Assembly (NCBI RefSeq): GCF_042654525.1
Contig: NZ_JBHSGP010000014.1
Coordinates: forward strand, 1,464,372 to 1,528,371
Origin: Geojedonia litorea
GTDB lineage: Bacteria > Bacteroidota > Bacteroidia > Flavobacteriales > Flavobacteriaceae
Direction: 5' to 3'
Length of the DNA: 64,000 bases
In this document: piece after piece, positions 25,624 to 34,788 of the stretch
Numbering within the stretch: the first letter of the stretch is position 1
How the letters are laid out: the number at the start of each line of letters is the position of its first letter
The notes under the pieces: generated by a model
The model's input: only the letters and a program-made list of their open reading frames with translations
Databases searched by the model: none
Told to the model about the DNA's origin: nothing
Position numbers and translations under genes: made by a program

Positions 25624-26312
25624 TTGAGTACATCTTTCATCGAAAACACCCCTTTTTTGCCTATGATCCACTCGGCAGCAATAACCGCACCTAAAGCAAA
25701 TCCATCACGACTATGCGCTGTATGTTTGATATCAATAGTATCGACTTGAGAGGTGTAACTAATCTCGTGGGTGCCAGGTACATTTTCTATACGTTTGGCT
25801 ACAATGCCAATCTCATCTTCTTTTGGTGTGTCTAAAGTCCAATTTTTATAGTTGGACTCTTCAATGATCCCTTTTGCTAAAGTAATGGCCGTACCACTGG
25901 GTGCATCCAATTTTTGGGTATGGTGAATTTCTTCCATACTCACTTTATATTGCGTTAAAGTGCGCATCATTCGCGCTAAAGTTTTATTAAGTTCGAAAAA
26001 AATATTAACTCCTAAACTATAATTTGAAGCATAAATAAAGGCACCTTTTTTGGTGTGGCATAATTCTACGGCGCTATCATAATCTTCCAGCCATCCTGTT
26101 GTTCCTGAAATCACGGGGACGCCATTATTTAGACAGTTTGAAATATTCCCGAAAGCGGCTTGCGGGACGCTAAAATCAATCGCAACGTCAGCTTCTGTGA
26201 TGTCATAAGCCGTTCCTACGTCTGCTTTGATTACTATGGTATGGCCACGCTCTATAGCTAATTTTTCAATAGTTTTACCCATTTTCCCGTAACCTAATAA
26301 TGCAATTTTCAT
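25608..26312 (-). CDS. dapB: 4-hydroxy-tetrahydrodipicolinate reductase
   Basis: A 234-residue NAD(P)H-dependent enzyme of the lysine/meso-diaminopimelate pathway. The nucleotide-binding loop is GYGKMG (7-12) and the SGTTGW strand is present. The catalytic region has EIHHTQKLDAPSGTA with the active-site His pair and the substrate-binding Lys. The C-terminal AHSRDGFALGA is also typical. It is somewhat shorter than the E. coli enzyme (273), as is common in Bacteroidota. It is 2 bp from the DUF5683 gene in the parAB unit, giving a cell-wall precursor enzyme next to partition and secretion genes. Confidence 0.95.
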   Translation of the reverse strand: MKIALLGYGKMGKTIEKLAIERGHTIVIKADVGTAYDITEADVAIDFSVPQAAFGNISNCLNNGVPVISGTTGWLEDYDSAVELCHTKKGAFIYASNYSLGVNIFFELNKTLARMMRTLTQYKVSMEEIHHTQKLDAPSGTAITLAKGIIEESNYKNWTLDTPKEDEIGIVAKRIENVPGTHEISYTSQVDTIDIKHTAHSRDGFALGAVIAAEWIIGKKGVFSMKDVLNLNDY

Positions 26313-26314
26313 GT

Positions 26315-26929
26315 TTAGAATTTAAAATTTAAAGTCAAACCTAAATCAGAGCTATTTTCCATTTCATTATATTTAAAATGAGGCTTTAAAGCCAGGTTTT
26401 CATCCACATTATACTGTAACAAATGAGCATCCACATTGGCATCTATAATGTTTAGCGCATAAAGGCCAATAGTTACCATAATAGAAATTTCTCTACTTCT
26501 ATTTGCCGCACGTTGCGCCCTAATCAGTGCTTCACTAGTGATACGTGGTGATGCCAAAGGTTTGCCTTCGCTATCAACCCCCCAATACTCATCGGTATTA
26601 AACCCAGCTAGCCGGCTTTTGTAAGCATTTCTGAACCCTTTATATTGCTTATTGTTATAGTCATAGATAAGGACACCCGTGGTTAAAGCACCAATAACGA
26701 TAGGAATTTTCCAATATTTTTTATTGTATGCCTGACCTAATCCTGGTAATATGGCTGAATAAAACGCTGCTTTAGCAGGTGCTAATGCATCAATTTCTTT
26801 GCCTGCGATCGTATCTTGAACCACCATTAGGTCGGTAGCTACGGTAGTACTATCTGTTGGAGTCTGTGTAAACCCGACCAACGGAAGCAAAAGAATGAAT
26901 AGCGTTTGAACAGCAAATTTATTTGGCAC
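26315..26929 (-). CDS. DUF5683 family envelope protein
   Basis: A 204-residue protein with a signal peptide (MPNKFAVQTLFILLLPLVGF) and the DUF5683 core ILPGLGQAYNKKYWKIP, followed by membrane segments at about 94-110 and 155-172. The C-terminus ends LGLTLNFKF, with a terminal aromatic residue as in outer-membrane beta strands. Function unknown; the family is almost confined to Bacteroidota and often lies beside parB and dapB. It overlaps parB by 11 bp. Confidence 0.88.
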   Translation of the reverse strand: MPNKFAVQTLFILLLPLVGFTQTPTDSTTVATDLMVVQDTIAGKEIDALAPAKAAFYSAILPGLGQAYNKKYWKIPIVIGALTTGVLIYDYNNKQYKGFRNAYKSRLAGFNTDEYWGVDSEGKPLASPRITSEALIRAQRAANRSREISIMVTIGLYALNIIDANVDAHLLQYNVDENLALKPHFKYNEMENSSDLGLTLNFKF

Positions 26930-27821
26930 CTTTTACAAGTTTTTGAATGCGATTAAAGTCTTCTTCAGAGTGGAATGGAATGGTAATACTTCCTTTTCCG
27001 CTTTTTGATACTTTAACGCTTATATGGTGCCCAAAGTATTCCGAAAACGTCTTTACACCATTTTTTATATAGGTAGGAAGTTCTTCAGGTTCGGCTTTAG
27101 ATTTTGGAGTGCTATTGTTTTGATATTGTCTCACCAAAGCTTCGGTATCTCTTACCGATAGCTTGTTGGTGATAATTTTTTCGTAAATGGCAAGCTGTTT
27201 ACTTTGCTCATCAATATTGATGATGGCTCTACCGTGACCCATGGAGATAAATCCATCGCGCATACCGGTTTGAATTATAGGATCTAATTTAAGTAAGCGT
27301 AAATAATTAGCAATAGTAGAACGTTTTTTGCCTACACGTTCGCTCATTTGTTCTTGAGTTAATTGAATTTCATCAATTAAACGTTGGTACGATAACGCAA
27401 TTTCTATAGGGTCAAGGTCCTGACGTTGAATGTTTTCTACCAAGGCCATTTCTAATGACTCTTGATCGTTTGCAATTCGAATATAAGCAGGAATAGTTTT
27501 AAGCCCAATTAGTTTTGAAGCTCTAAAACGTCGTTCACCCGATACTAACTGAAAGGCGTTGAATCCCAGTTTTCGTACAGTGATAGGCTGAATTACACCA
27601 AGTTCTTTAATTGAAGACGCTAATTCACGAAGGGTCTCTTCATTGAAATTGGTTCTAGGTTGAAACGGATTGATTTCTATAGTATCAATCTCAAGTTCAA
27701 CAATATTTCCAATTACCTTGTCAGCATTCTTATCCTGAACCGAAGAAATATCATTAGAAGGATCTTTTAAAAGTGCTGATAAGCCTCGTCCTAATGCCTG
27801 TTTTTTCGTTGCCTTCGCCAT
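26919..27821 (-). CDS. parB: Chromosome partitioning protein ParB
   Basis: A 300-residue DNA-binding CTPase. The start ALGRGLSALL is the ParA-interacting peptide. The ParB/Srx domain (about 48-140) contains PFQPRTNF and the CTP-binding G-E-R-R-F-R-A motif, and the helix-turn-helix KRSTIANYLRLL follows at about 165-176. The C-terminal dimerisation part covers about 245-300. It overlaps parA by one base. No parS-like CACGTG palindrome was found in the adjoining intergenic DNA. Confidence 0.96.
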   Translation of the reverse strand: MAKATKKQALGRGLSALLKDPSNDISSVQDKNADKVIGNIVELEIDTIEINPFQPRTNFNEETLRELASSIKELGVIQPITVRKLGFNAFQLVSGERRFRASKLIGLKTIPAYIRIANDQESLEMALVENIQRQDLDPIEIALSYQRLIDEIQLTQEQMSERVGKKRSTIANYLRLLKLDPIIQTGMRDGFISMGHGRAIINIDEQSKQLAIYEKIITNKLSVRDTEALVRQYQNNSTPKSKAEPEELPTYIKNGVKTFSEYFGHHISVKVSKSGKGSITIPFHSEEDFNRIQKLVKGAK

Positions 27822-28585
27822 TATGCATTCTTTTTAATAATTTCTTTTGCCAAACTTAAGTAATTTGAAGCACCTTTACTACTTACATCATAATTTATGA
27901 TACTTTCGCCATAACTCGGAGCTTCACCTAATTTTACGTTTCGCTGTATAATAGTTTCAAAAACCATATCGCTAAAATGTTTTTGAACTTCTTCAACCAC
28001 CTGATTAGATAAACGTAAGCGCGAATCGTACATGGTCAACAACATCCCTTCAATATCTAAGGCTTTATTGTGTATTTTTTGTACACTTTTAATGGTGTTG
28101 AGCAATTTACCTAATCCTTCCAAAGCAAAATATTCACATTGAATAGGAATAATAACCGAATCTGCTGCAGTAAGGGCATTCAAAGTTAATAATCCTAAAG
28201 AGGGAGCACAATCGATGAGTATATAGTCATAACTATCTTTAAGATGTGTAATGGCCTTACGCATCATGTATTCGCGTTCATCTTTATCCACAAGTTCAAT
28301 CTCTATAGCTACTAGGTCAATATGAGCTGGGATGATATCTACATGGGGTGCGTTGGTGCTTAAAATACAGTCTTCTGCTGTGGCCGAGTGTTCAATGAGT
28401 TGGTAGGAGCCAACTTCTACACTTTCAACATCAACACCTAGTCCAGACGTAGCATTAGCCTGCGGATCCGCATCAATGAGCAGGACTTTTTTTTCTAATA
28501 CACCTAAAGAAGCTGCTAAATTTACAGAGGTTGTTGTCTTTCCTACACCACCTTTTTGATTGGCAATTGCAATGATTTTACCCAT
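27821..28585 (-). CDS. parA: Chromosome partitioning ATPase ParA (Soj)
   Basis: A 254-residue P-loop ATPase with the deviant Walker A motif KGGVGKTT (10-17), switch I DADPQANAT and Walker B-like YILIDCAPSLG. The full length and absence of an N-terminal HTH indicate the chromosomal Soj type. It is the first gene of a long leftward unit (parA, parB, DUF5683, dapB, four-helix bundle, lepB, wbqC, DUF6122). Confidence 0.96.
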   Translation of the reverse strand: MGKIIAIANQKGGVGKTTTSVNLAASLGVLEKKVLLIDADPQANATSGLGVDVESVEVGSYQLIEHSATAEDCILSTNAPHVDIIPAHIDLVAIEIELVDKDEREYMMRKAITHLKDSYDYILIDCAPSLGLLTLNALTAADSVIIPIQCEYFALEGLGKLLNTIKSVQKIHNKALDIEGMLLTMYDSRLRLSNQVVEEVQKHFSDMVFETIIQRNVKLGEAPSYGESIINYDVSSKGASNYLSLAKEIIKKNA

Positions 28586-28725
28586 TAAATGATTTGGTTT
28601 TAAGAGTGTAAAAATACGATTATTTGTGAGTAAAGAAAATGGAAGTTGTTAACAATACCTTGTAAATAGTAGTCCAATAGTTATTGCCAAGAAATTGTAT
28701 ATTTAAAATCTCAAACTTATACCAT

Positions 28726-31700
28726 ATGACCATCAAATTTTGCAAAGTTATTTTCTTGATATTCTGTTTTCAGTCTTCATTAGCCCAAAACATTGATTTT
28801 TCTAATTTAGAAAATCTGAAGATTCGCAGCATTGGCCCTGCAAATATGAGTGGGCGTATAACAGCCATAGATGTTGTTGAAATCAACCCAAAAATTATCT
28901 ATGTTGGAGCGGCATCAGGCGGGGTTTGGAAATCTGAAAATGGGGGTTCATCCTGGAATCCTATATTTGATGATCAACCAACTCAAAATATAGGTGCCAT
29001 TGCAATACAACAGAGTAACCCTAAGGTTATATGGGTTGGTACAGGTGAGGGAAATCCACGTAATTCCATGAATTTAGGTATGGGGGTTTTTAAAAGCAAT
29101 GATGGTGGTAAGACATGGCAGCACATGGGTTTAGAAGGCACTAAAACAATTCATCGTATTATTGTTGATCCAAATAATCCCAATACTATTTACGTGGGAG
29201 CCATGGGAGATCCGTTCACTCCTAATGAGCATAGAGGTCTCTATAAAACAATTGATGGAGGATTAACTTGGAAACGTATATTATCAAGTAATAATAAAAC
29301 CGGCGTTGCTGATTTAGTTATGGATCGTCAAAATCCAAACAAACTATTTGCAGCGCTTTATGAGCACCGCAGAACACCTTATTATTTTACTTCAGGTGGA
29401 CCAGGTTCTGGATTATTTATGACACTCGATGCCGGAGAAACATGGCAGCAAATTGATGAAACTAATGGGATTCCTGCAGGGGAACTCGGTAGGATTGGTA
29501 TTGCCATAGCCCCAAGTGATTCTAATAGAGTATATGCTAAAGTAGAAGCAAAAAAAAATGCACTGTATAGAAGTGACGATGCAGGCACTACTTGGTATCT
29601 GGTCAATGAAGATCCTAAATTTACAAACAACCGTCCGTTTTATTTTCAAGATGTGGCAGTCGATTCAAAAAATCCTGACCGACTTTATAACATATACCAA
29701 CCCTTGTCAGTAAGTTATGACGGAGGAAAAACATTTGATCCAACACCAATGATTCCCGCCGATGAAACTAAAGGGATTCATGCCGACTTTCACGCTTTTT
29801 GGGTCAATCCTATTGATCCAGAGCATTTTATTATTGGAGGGGATGGTGGCTTAGGAATCACTTATGACCATGGAAAGAGTTGGTATTTCCCAGAAACGAT
29901 TCCTGTGGCTCAATTTTATCAAATAAATGTTGATAATGATATGCCTTATAATGTTTATGGTGGTATGCAAGATAATGGTAACTGGTCTGGCCCTGGTTAT
30001 ACATGGAAGCGTGGAGGAATTAGAACCTTATATTGGCAGTATTTGGTAGGTGGCGATGGATTTTATATCTCTCCAGACCGTGAAAATTCTCGTTTTGGTT
30101 ATGGCACATCTCAAAATGGTAATATTTATCGCTATGATAAGTTAACGGGTTACTATGTTAGTATACAACCACCTGCGCCCAATGTATCTACAAGATTGCG
30201 ATTTAATTGGAATGCTGGCTTTGCTCAAGATCCTTGGGATACCAATACAGCTTATTATGGTTCCCAATTTGTTCATATCACGCACGATAAAGGTCAAACT
30301 TGGGATATTATCTCGCCCGATTTAACTACAAATAATCCAGAGCATCAAAAGGCAGATTATGGTGGTTTAACTCTAGATGTATCTGGTGCTGAAATCTATA
30401 ATAGTATTTTAACCATTGCACCTAGTCCAGTTGACCAGAATGTGATTTGGGCAGGAACAGATGATGGTCAAATACAATTAACTAAGGACAAAGGAAAAAC
30501 CTGGGTGAATTTGACCACTAATGTAAAGGGAATGCCTAAAGAAGCCTGGATTGCAAGAATAAAAGCATCAGATTATTCGGCTGGAACGGTTTGGATGGTG
30601 GTCAATAATTATAGAAAAGGGGACTACAATCCCTACCTATTTAAAACGGAAAACTATGGACAAACGTGGACATTAATGGCTGACAAAAACAAGGTGAAAG
30701 GCTATGCTTTAGCAGCTATTCAAGATCCTATAGAACCTAACCTTGTGTTTTTAGGCACTGAAAATGGGTTATGGATGAGTTTTGATAAGGGCATTTCATG
30801 GACGCAAGTTCAAAATGGATTCCCTTCAGTATCTACCATGGATTTAACGATTCAAGAACGGGAGTCTGCCTTAATCATTGGTACCTTCGGTAGAGCCATT
30901 TGGATATTAGACGATTTATTAAGTTTAAGAGAAATTGCAGGCAATAGAATTAAAAAGGGCATCACAGCTTTACCCGTTAATGATGCTGTACAAGTTAAAG
31001 GCTTGTTTATCGCCCCGCCTGGGAATATATGGACTGGATTCCACACCACCTTTGAAGGTGAAAATAGAGTGTTTCAAAAAACTGAAATTCCCTTTTATTT
31101 AAATGAAATACCCGATTCTACAAGTATAGTGAATGCCGAAATTTATGATAAGGAACAAAGGTTAATAAATACAATTGACCACAAAAACTTGGTGAAGGGG
31201 TTAAATTACATCGTCTGGAATTTGGATGAACAAGCCAACAGTTTATATGGAGCACGATCGGGCTCAGAATCTAATGGGATTTCTGTGCTTCCAGGAGCCT
31301 ATACTATTGTTTTAAATTATAAGTCTTTTAAGGATTCAACAGAAATTAAGGTAATAAAAGATCCTAGATTTGAAATTGATGAGAAGGTAGATGCAGAGTT
31401 ATACGCATATAGGAAGCTTGCTGATGTGCAAGTTGGAAAGTTATTTGGAATACTCAATGAGGTTGATTTAAAAAAGAAAAAAGTTGAAAGTATAAAACAA
31501 GGCTTAAAAGAAAACAGCCCAGTATTTAAAATCGTAAATGAGGCTGCCAATCAAATGCTAATGCGATTAGAGGATTTAAGATCTAAAGGACAAACACCAA
31601 GGCCAAAGGATAGACAAGTTGGTGCCTGGCAATCATTTGACGTTTCACCATATTCCAAATTAAGCGATGTACTGCGAATAGCCGCGGCAAGAACAACATT

Positions 31701-31854
31701 GCCATCATCACAGGACTTGTATCAATTAGAAGAGGCCACTAAATTAATTAGTGATTATGAGCTAATGGTCAATAGCTTTATGTCTAACAACTGGAATTCA
31801 TTTTTAAAACTATTAGAAGCAAATCATATTTATGAGGAAATTAATCAAGATTGA
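28726..31854 (+). CDS. Secreted BNR/sortilin-like repeat protein (VPS10-type beta-propeller)
   Basis: From the ATG at 28726 the product is 1042 residues with signal peptide MTIKFCKVIFLIFCFQSSLAQ. The open frame extends 42 bp further upstream without a signal, so this start is chosen. Many Asp-box (BNR) motifs of the S-x-D-x-G-x-x-W type are visible (SENGGSSWNP, SNDGGKTWQH, TIDGGLTWKR, SDDAGTTWYL, TKDKGKTWVN), building one or two beta-propellers over about 30-700. The C-terminal 300 residues are probably beta-sandwich and helical. Homologues are often named 'glycosyl hydrolase', but Asp boxes alone do not prove this. No T9SS sorting domain is seen. Its 3' end overlaps the convergent AKR-RidA gene by 10 bp. 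Confidence 0.88.
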   Translation: MTIKFCKVIFLIFCFQSSLAQNIDFSNLENLKIRSIGPANMSGRITAIDVVEINPKIIYVGAASGGVWKSENGGSSWNPIFDDQPTQNIGAIAIQQSNPKVIWVGTGEGNPRNSMNLGMGVFKSNDGGKTWQHMGLEGTKTIHRIIVDPNNPNTIYVGAMGDPFTPNEHRGLYKTIDGGLTWKRILSSNNKTGVADLVMDRQNPNKLFAALYEHRRTPYYFTSGGPGSGLFMTLDAGETWQQIDETNGIPAGELGRIGIAIAPSDSNRVYAKVEAKKNALYRSDDAGTTWYLVNEDPKFTNNRPFYFQDVAVDSKNPDRLYNIYQPLSVSYDGGKTFDPTPMIPADETKGIHADFHAFWVNPIDPEHFIIGGDGGLGITYDHGKSWYFPETIPVAQFYQINVDNDMPYNVYGGMQDNGNWSGPGYTWKRGGIRTLYWQYLVGGDGFYISPDRENSRFGYGTSQNGNIYRYDKLTGYYVSIQPPAPNVSTRLRFNWNAGFAQDPWDTNTAYYGSQFVHITHDKGQTWDIISPDLTTNNPEHQKADYGGLTLDVSGAEIYNSILTIAPSPVDQNVIWAGTDDGQIQLTKDKGKTWVNLTTNVKGMPKEAWIARIKASDYSAGTVWMVVNNYRKGDYNPYLFKTENYGQTWTLMADKNKVKGYALAAIQDPIEPNLVFLGTENGLWMSFDKGISWTQVQNGFPSVSTMDLTIQERESALIIGTFGRAIWILDDLLSLREIAGNRIKKGITALPVNDAVQVKGLFIAPPGNIWTGFHTTFEGENRVFQKTEIPFYLNEIPDSTSIVNAEIYDKEQRLINTIDHKNLVKGLNYIVWNLDEQANSLYGARSGSESNGISVLPGAYTIVLNYKSFKDSTEIKVIKDPRFEIDEKVDAELYAYRKLADVQVGKLFGILNEVDLKKKKVESIKQGLKENSPVFKIVNEAANQMLMRLEDLRSKGQTPRPKDRQVGAWQSFDVSPYSKLSDVLRIAAARTTLPSSQDLYQLEEATKLISDYELMVNSFMSNNWNSFLKLLEANHIYEEINQD

Positions 31855-33296
31855 AGTACTGCTTTTGCTTCAATTTCAACAAGATAACCATCGCCAACTA
31901 ATTTAGCTTCCACCAAAGTATTAGCTGGATTTATACCGTTAAAACGTTTACCATGTGCACGAGCAACAGGCTCCCAATCCTTAATGTTATTAACAAAGAT
32001 ACGTGTCCGCACAACATCAGTTAAGCTGCCTCCTAACGATTCTAAGGCTGCTTCAATTTTATCAATGATAAAATGTGTTTGGGCCGCTGGGTCATTACCA
32101 CCTATCATTTTATCTCGATGTGTAGCTGTAGTACCTGATACATAGATGCTATTTCCTTCTCTTACGGCTCTCGAATAGCCTGCAAATTCTTCCCAAACCG
32201 TACCGCTGTAGAATTGCGACCTAGACTTAGAAACTGTTTCTACATCAAAAACTTTAGGAATGCTTTCTAAGTGATGGCTTAAATCGCCTGAAGCGGTTAA
32301 AAAGGGAGGTTTGCGATATTCATCACCGCAATCACCTGCGATAGGTGTAAGCATTTTTTGAGCAGTTCGTATAATCTGTAAATCATCAGCATCTAAATCT
32401 ATGCTCAAAATACGTTTATTATCAGCAATATGTTCGCTTTTTCCTAAACGCGCGCCAATAATAATAGAGGCCACTTCGGGGTTTTCTAAAATAGTTCTAC
32501 TCGCAATATTGGCAATAGAAACCCGATGTTTATCTGCAACTTGTTTTACTGACTTTAAAAGGTGTTGATAAACCTCCCAGCCACCGGCCGCATCAATAAA
32601 ACGTTTGTATTTCATTTCAGACCAGGTTGATAATTCATTCGTGGATGGTTCAGGTTTATCTAACCACTTATCGGTTAAAAAGCCTCCAGCCAAGGTGCCA
32701 AAGGCTAAAATTTTTGTGCCATAGTGGCTGCAAATCTTCACCATTTCCTCATTGGCACGTTGGTCTATTAATGAATGGCATATTTGATTGCTAACAATTG
32801 GAATACCACTTGACAGTGCAATTTGCAAATGTGCAGCATCAAAATTTGTAACGCCAATATGCTTTATTAGTCCTTCATCCTTTAATTCTTTTAAATAAAA
32901 TAAACCATCTAACCAACTAGGATCTGGATAATACCATGCATGAAATTGCATTAAATCAATGGAGGATTGCTGCATTCTGTCTAAAGCTTTTGTTACAGCG
33001 TCTTTCACATCTGTTTTACTGATACTACCTGGTTTTGGAACCCATTTTGTGAAAAGTTTAATGTTATCTTTTTGCGGGTGGTTATTTTTAAAAGTACCTG
33101 CAATTATTTCGCTCGAACCATAATGATCTGCCATATCAAAGGAGCTTAATCCTGCATCGGCATAGGGTTTCATATGTACTGAAGTTTCTAAAGGATCATG
33201 TGTTTTGCCATGGCGCTCCATGTCAGCAATTTGCCATAACCCTGTGACGATGCGAGAAATTTGTAAGCCAGGAGCCAATTCTATTGTGTGTTGCAT
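31845..33296 (-). CDS. Aldo/keto reductase fused to a RidA-like domain
   Basis: A 483-residue two-domain protein. Residues 1-325 are an aldo/keto reductase barrel: DMADHYGSSE (catalytic Asp and Tyr), LFTKWVP (Lys), DLMQFHAW (His) and a C-terminal IIGARL cofactor loop. Residues about 345-483 form a RidA/YjgF domain (IYVSGTTATH, VVRTRIFVNN, YLVEIEAKAV). The RidA arginine that binds the substrate carboxylate (in A-R-S-C-V-E) is replaced here by Asn (PANTLVEA), so classical 2-aminoacrylate deamination is unlikely. It follows the permease by 1 bp. A coupled imine/carbonyl detoxification or sugar-acid reduction is inference. Confidence 0.92.
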   Translation of the reverse strand: MQHTIELAPGLQISRIVTGLWQIADMERHGKTHDPLETSVHMKPYADAGLSSFDMADHYGSSEIIAGTFKNNHPQKDNIKLFTKWVPKPGSISKTDVKDAVTKALDRMQQSSIDLMQFHAWYYPDPSWLDGLFYLKELKDEGLIKHIGVTNFDAAHLQIALSSGIPIVSNQICHSLIDQRANEEMVKICSHYGTKILAFGTLAGGFLTDKWLDKPEPSTNELSTWSEMKYKRFIDAAGGWEVYQHLLKSVKQVADKHRVSIANIASRTILENPEVASIIIGARLGKSEHIADNKRILSIDLDADDLQIIRTAQKMLTPIAGDCGDEYRKPPFLTASGDLSHHLESIPKVFDVETVSKSRSQFYSGTVWEEFAGYSRAVREGNSIYVSGTTATHRDKMIGGNDPAAQTHFIIDKIEAALESLGGSLTDVVRTRIFVNNIKDWEPVARAHGKRFNGINPANTLVEAKLVGDGYLVEIEAKAVLQS

Positions 33297-33297
33297 A

Positions 33298-34785
33298 TTA
33301 TTCTTTAGGTAATGTTTTAAATTTTAGTTTAAGGTTACTTTCGTTTAAACGCAAATGTTTCCATTTGTAGACGAAAATTATGCTTGCAATGATCATAACG
33401 AGTATCCAAATAAGAGTCGAATGAAAATACCAAGCTTCGACGTTTGATGTTAAATCCTTGTAGGTGTGAATACATAGAAAGCCCAATAGAAAAATGATAC
33501 CAAACCATCCAATACCTAATTGAAGTTTTCTGCTTTTTAGTACTGATATTTTGCCCGCCAATTGTGGGTTAAATTGTTTAATAGTGATTAGTGTTATACA
33601 CATCAATAAAAAATTTACCATCATAGAGGTAACCATGATATCAATGCCTAGAAAAAAATCACCGGCAAAATGCGATCCCAAAACACCAATACTTGCCATA
33701 ATACCTGCCACAATAAGTGCGATGTAAGGGGTATGATGTTTTTTATGAACTTTGGAAATTACGGATGGGAAAATACCGTCTTCGGCCCAGGCAAACATAA
33801 GTCTAGAAACCGAAAGTAGCATGGCAGGAAGATCATTTATTAAAGCTATCGTCGCCCCTAAGATTATAGCTACACCTAAACTAGGAGGCAAAACGTAACT
33901 TAGTAATCCTGGTGCGGTAATATCTTTTGTAGCTGCTTCTGATGCAACAAAACTCCAAGGGACAGTATTATAGACGGCTGCCGAAAACAAGAAATAAAAG
34001 ATACCAACACCAATAATCGCAAACATGATGGCTCTTGGTAATGATTTGGTCGGTTTTTTAGCTTCACCACCTGCTTGAGCAATGGAATCAAAGCCTATAA
34101 AGCTTGAAAACAATAAGGCTGCAGCAGATAAAAATATGCGCCAATCAAAACCTATGGTTGAGGTAGGACTAAATAATCGCCCTTCCTTTTCTTGCAATGC
34201 CGTTATAAAATCGCTTTGAGTATAGCTAAACCCTGCAAAAATTACAATGGCGCCTAATGCAAACATTAAAATCATCATAGGAATGAGGATGCGCTCATAA
34301 GATTTTATACCGTTAATATTTACGAGGATAAACCCCCAGATTAAAATTAAGGCAATACTCACGCGTACCCATGCAATTTCAAGCAGAATGGCGATAGCAT
34401 CCCATCCTAATCCTATGGCTACATCCCTCATAAACGGTACTGTGATATAAGCTATCACTCCAATGACTATAGATAATCCGAACCATTGTGAAAAACTAGC
34501 GACAAAACCTAAATAGGGATTTAGTCCACGGCTTGCATAAATATAACTGCCACCTGCTCGGGGCATTGCCGATGCTAATATGGCGTAAGCTAATGCCGCA
34601 AATAGGGCAGGAATAGCTGCAAAGGCAAAAGCCGGTAATACATAAGGACCTATGCCAGGAACATTTCGTTGAATCATAAAGGGCACCACATTAATTGAAG
34701 CGCCTAGCATGGAGCAAATTCCCGTGGCAGTGAGGGCTAAAACACCCATTTGCCGAGTGAGTTTGGTTGGTTTAAGGTTTGCCAT
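33298..34785 (-). CDS. APC superfamily amino acid permease
   Basis: A 495-residue integral membrane transporter with about twelve to thirteen hydrophobic segments. The first helix has the broken-helix pattern G-x-x-S-M-L-G-A-S-I-N, and P-R-A-G-G-S-Y-I-Y-x-S-R-G-L occurs after helix 2; both are typical of the amino acid/polyamine/organocation family. Substrate specificity cannot be read from sequence. It lies between a DUF885 lipoprotein (3 bp upstream) and the AKR-RidA fusion (1 bp downstream), suggesting uptake of a product released outside by the lipoprotein. Confidence 0.93.
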   Translation of the reverse strand: MANLKPTKLTRQMGVLALTATGICSMLGASINVVPFMIQRNVPGIGPYVLPAFAFAAIPALFAALAYAILASAMPRAGGSYIYASRGLNPYLGFVASFSQWFGLSIVIGVIAYITVPFMRDVAIGLGWDAIAILLEIAWVRVSIALILIWGFILVNINGIKSYERILIPMMILMFALGAIVIFAGFSYTQSDFITALQEKEGRLFSPTSTIGFDWRIFLSAAALLFSSFIGFDSIAQAGGEAKKPTKSLPRAIMFAIIGVGIFYFLFSAAVYNTVPWSFVASEAATKDITAPGLLSYVLPPSLGVAIILGATIALINDLPAMLLSVSRLMFAWAEDGIFPSVISKVHKKHHTPYIALIVAGIMASIGVLGSHFAGDFFLGIDIMVTSMMVNFLLMCITLITIKQFNPQLAGKISVLKSRKLQLGIGWFGIIFLLGFLCIHTYKDLTSNVEAWYFHSTLIWILVMIIASIIFVYKWKHLRLNESNLKLKFKTLPKE

Positions 34786-34788
34786 TGA

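Noticed and set aside
26315..26340. Heptad-like run at the end of the DUF5683 gene
   Set aside because: It encodes the aromatic beta-strand C-terminus (LNFKF), so coding constraint explains it.
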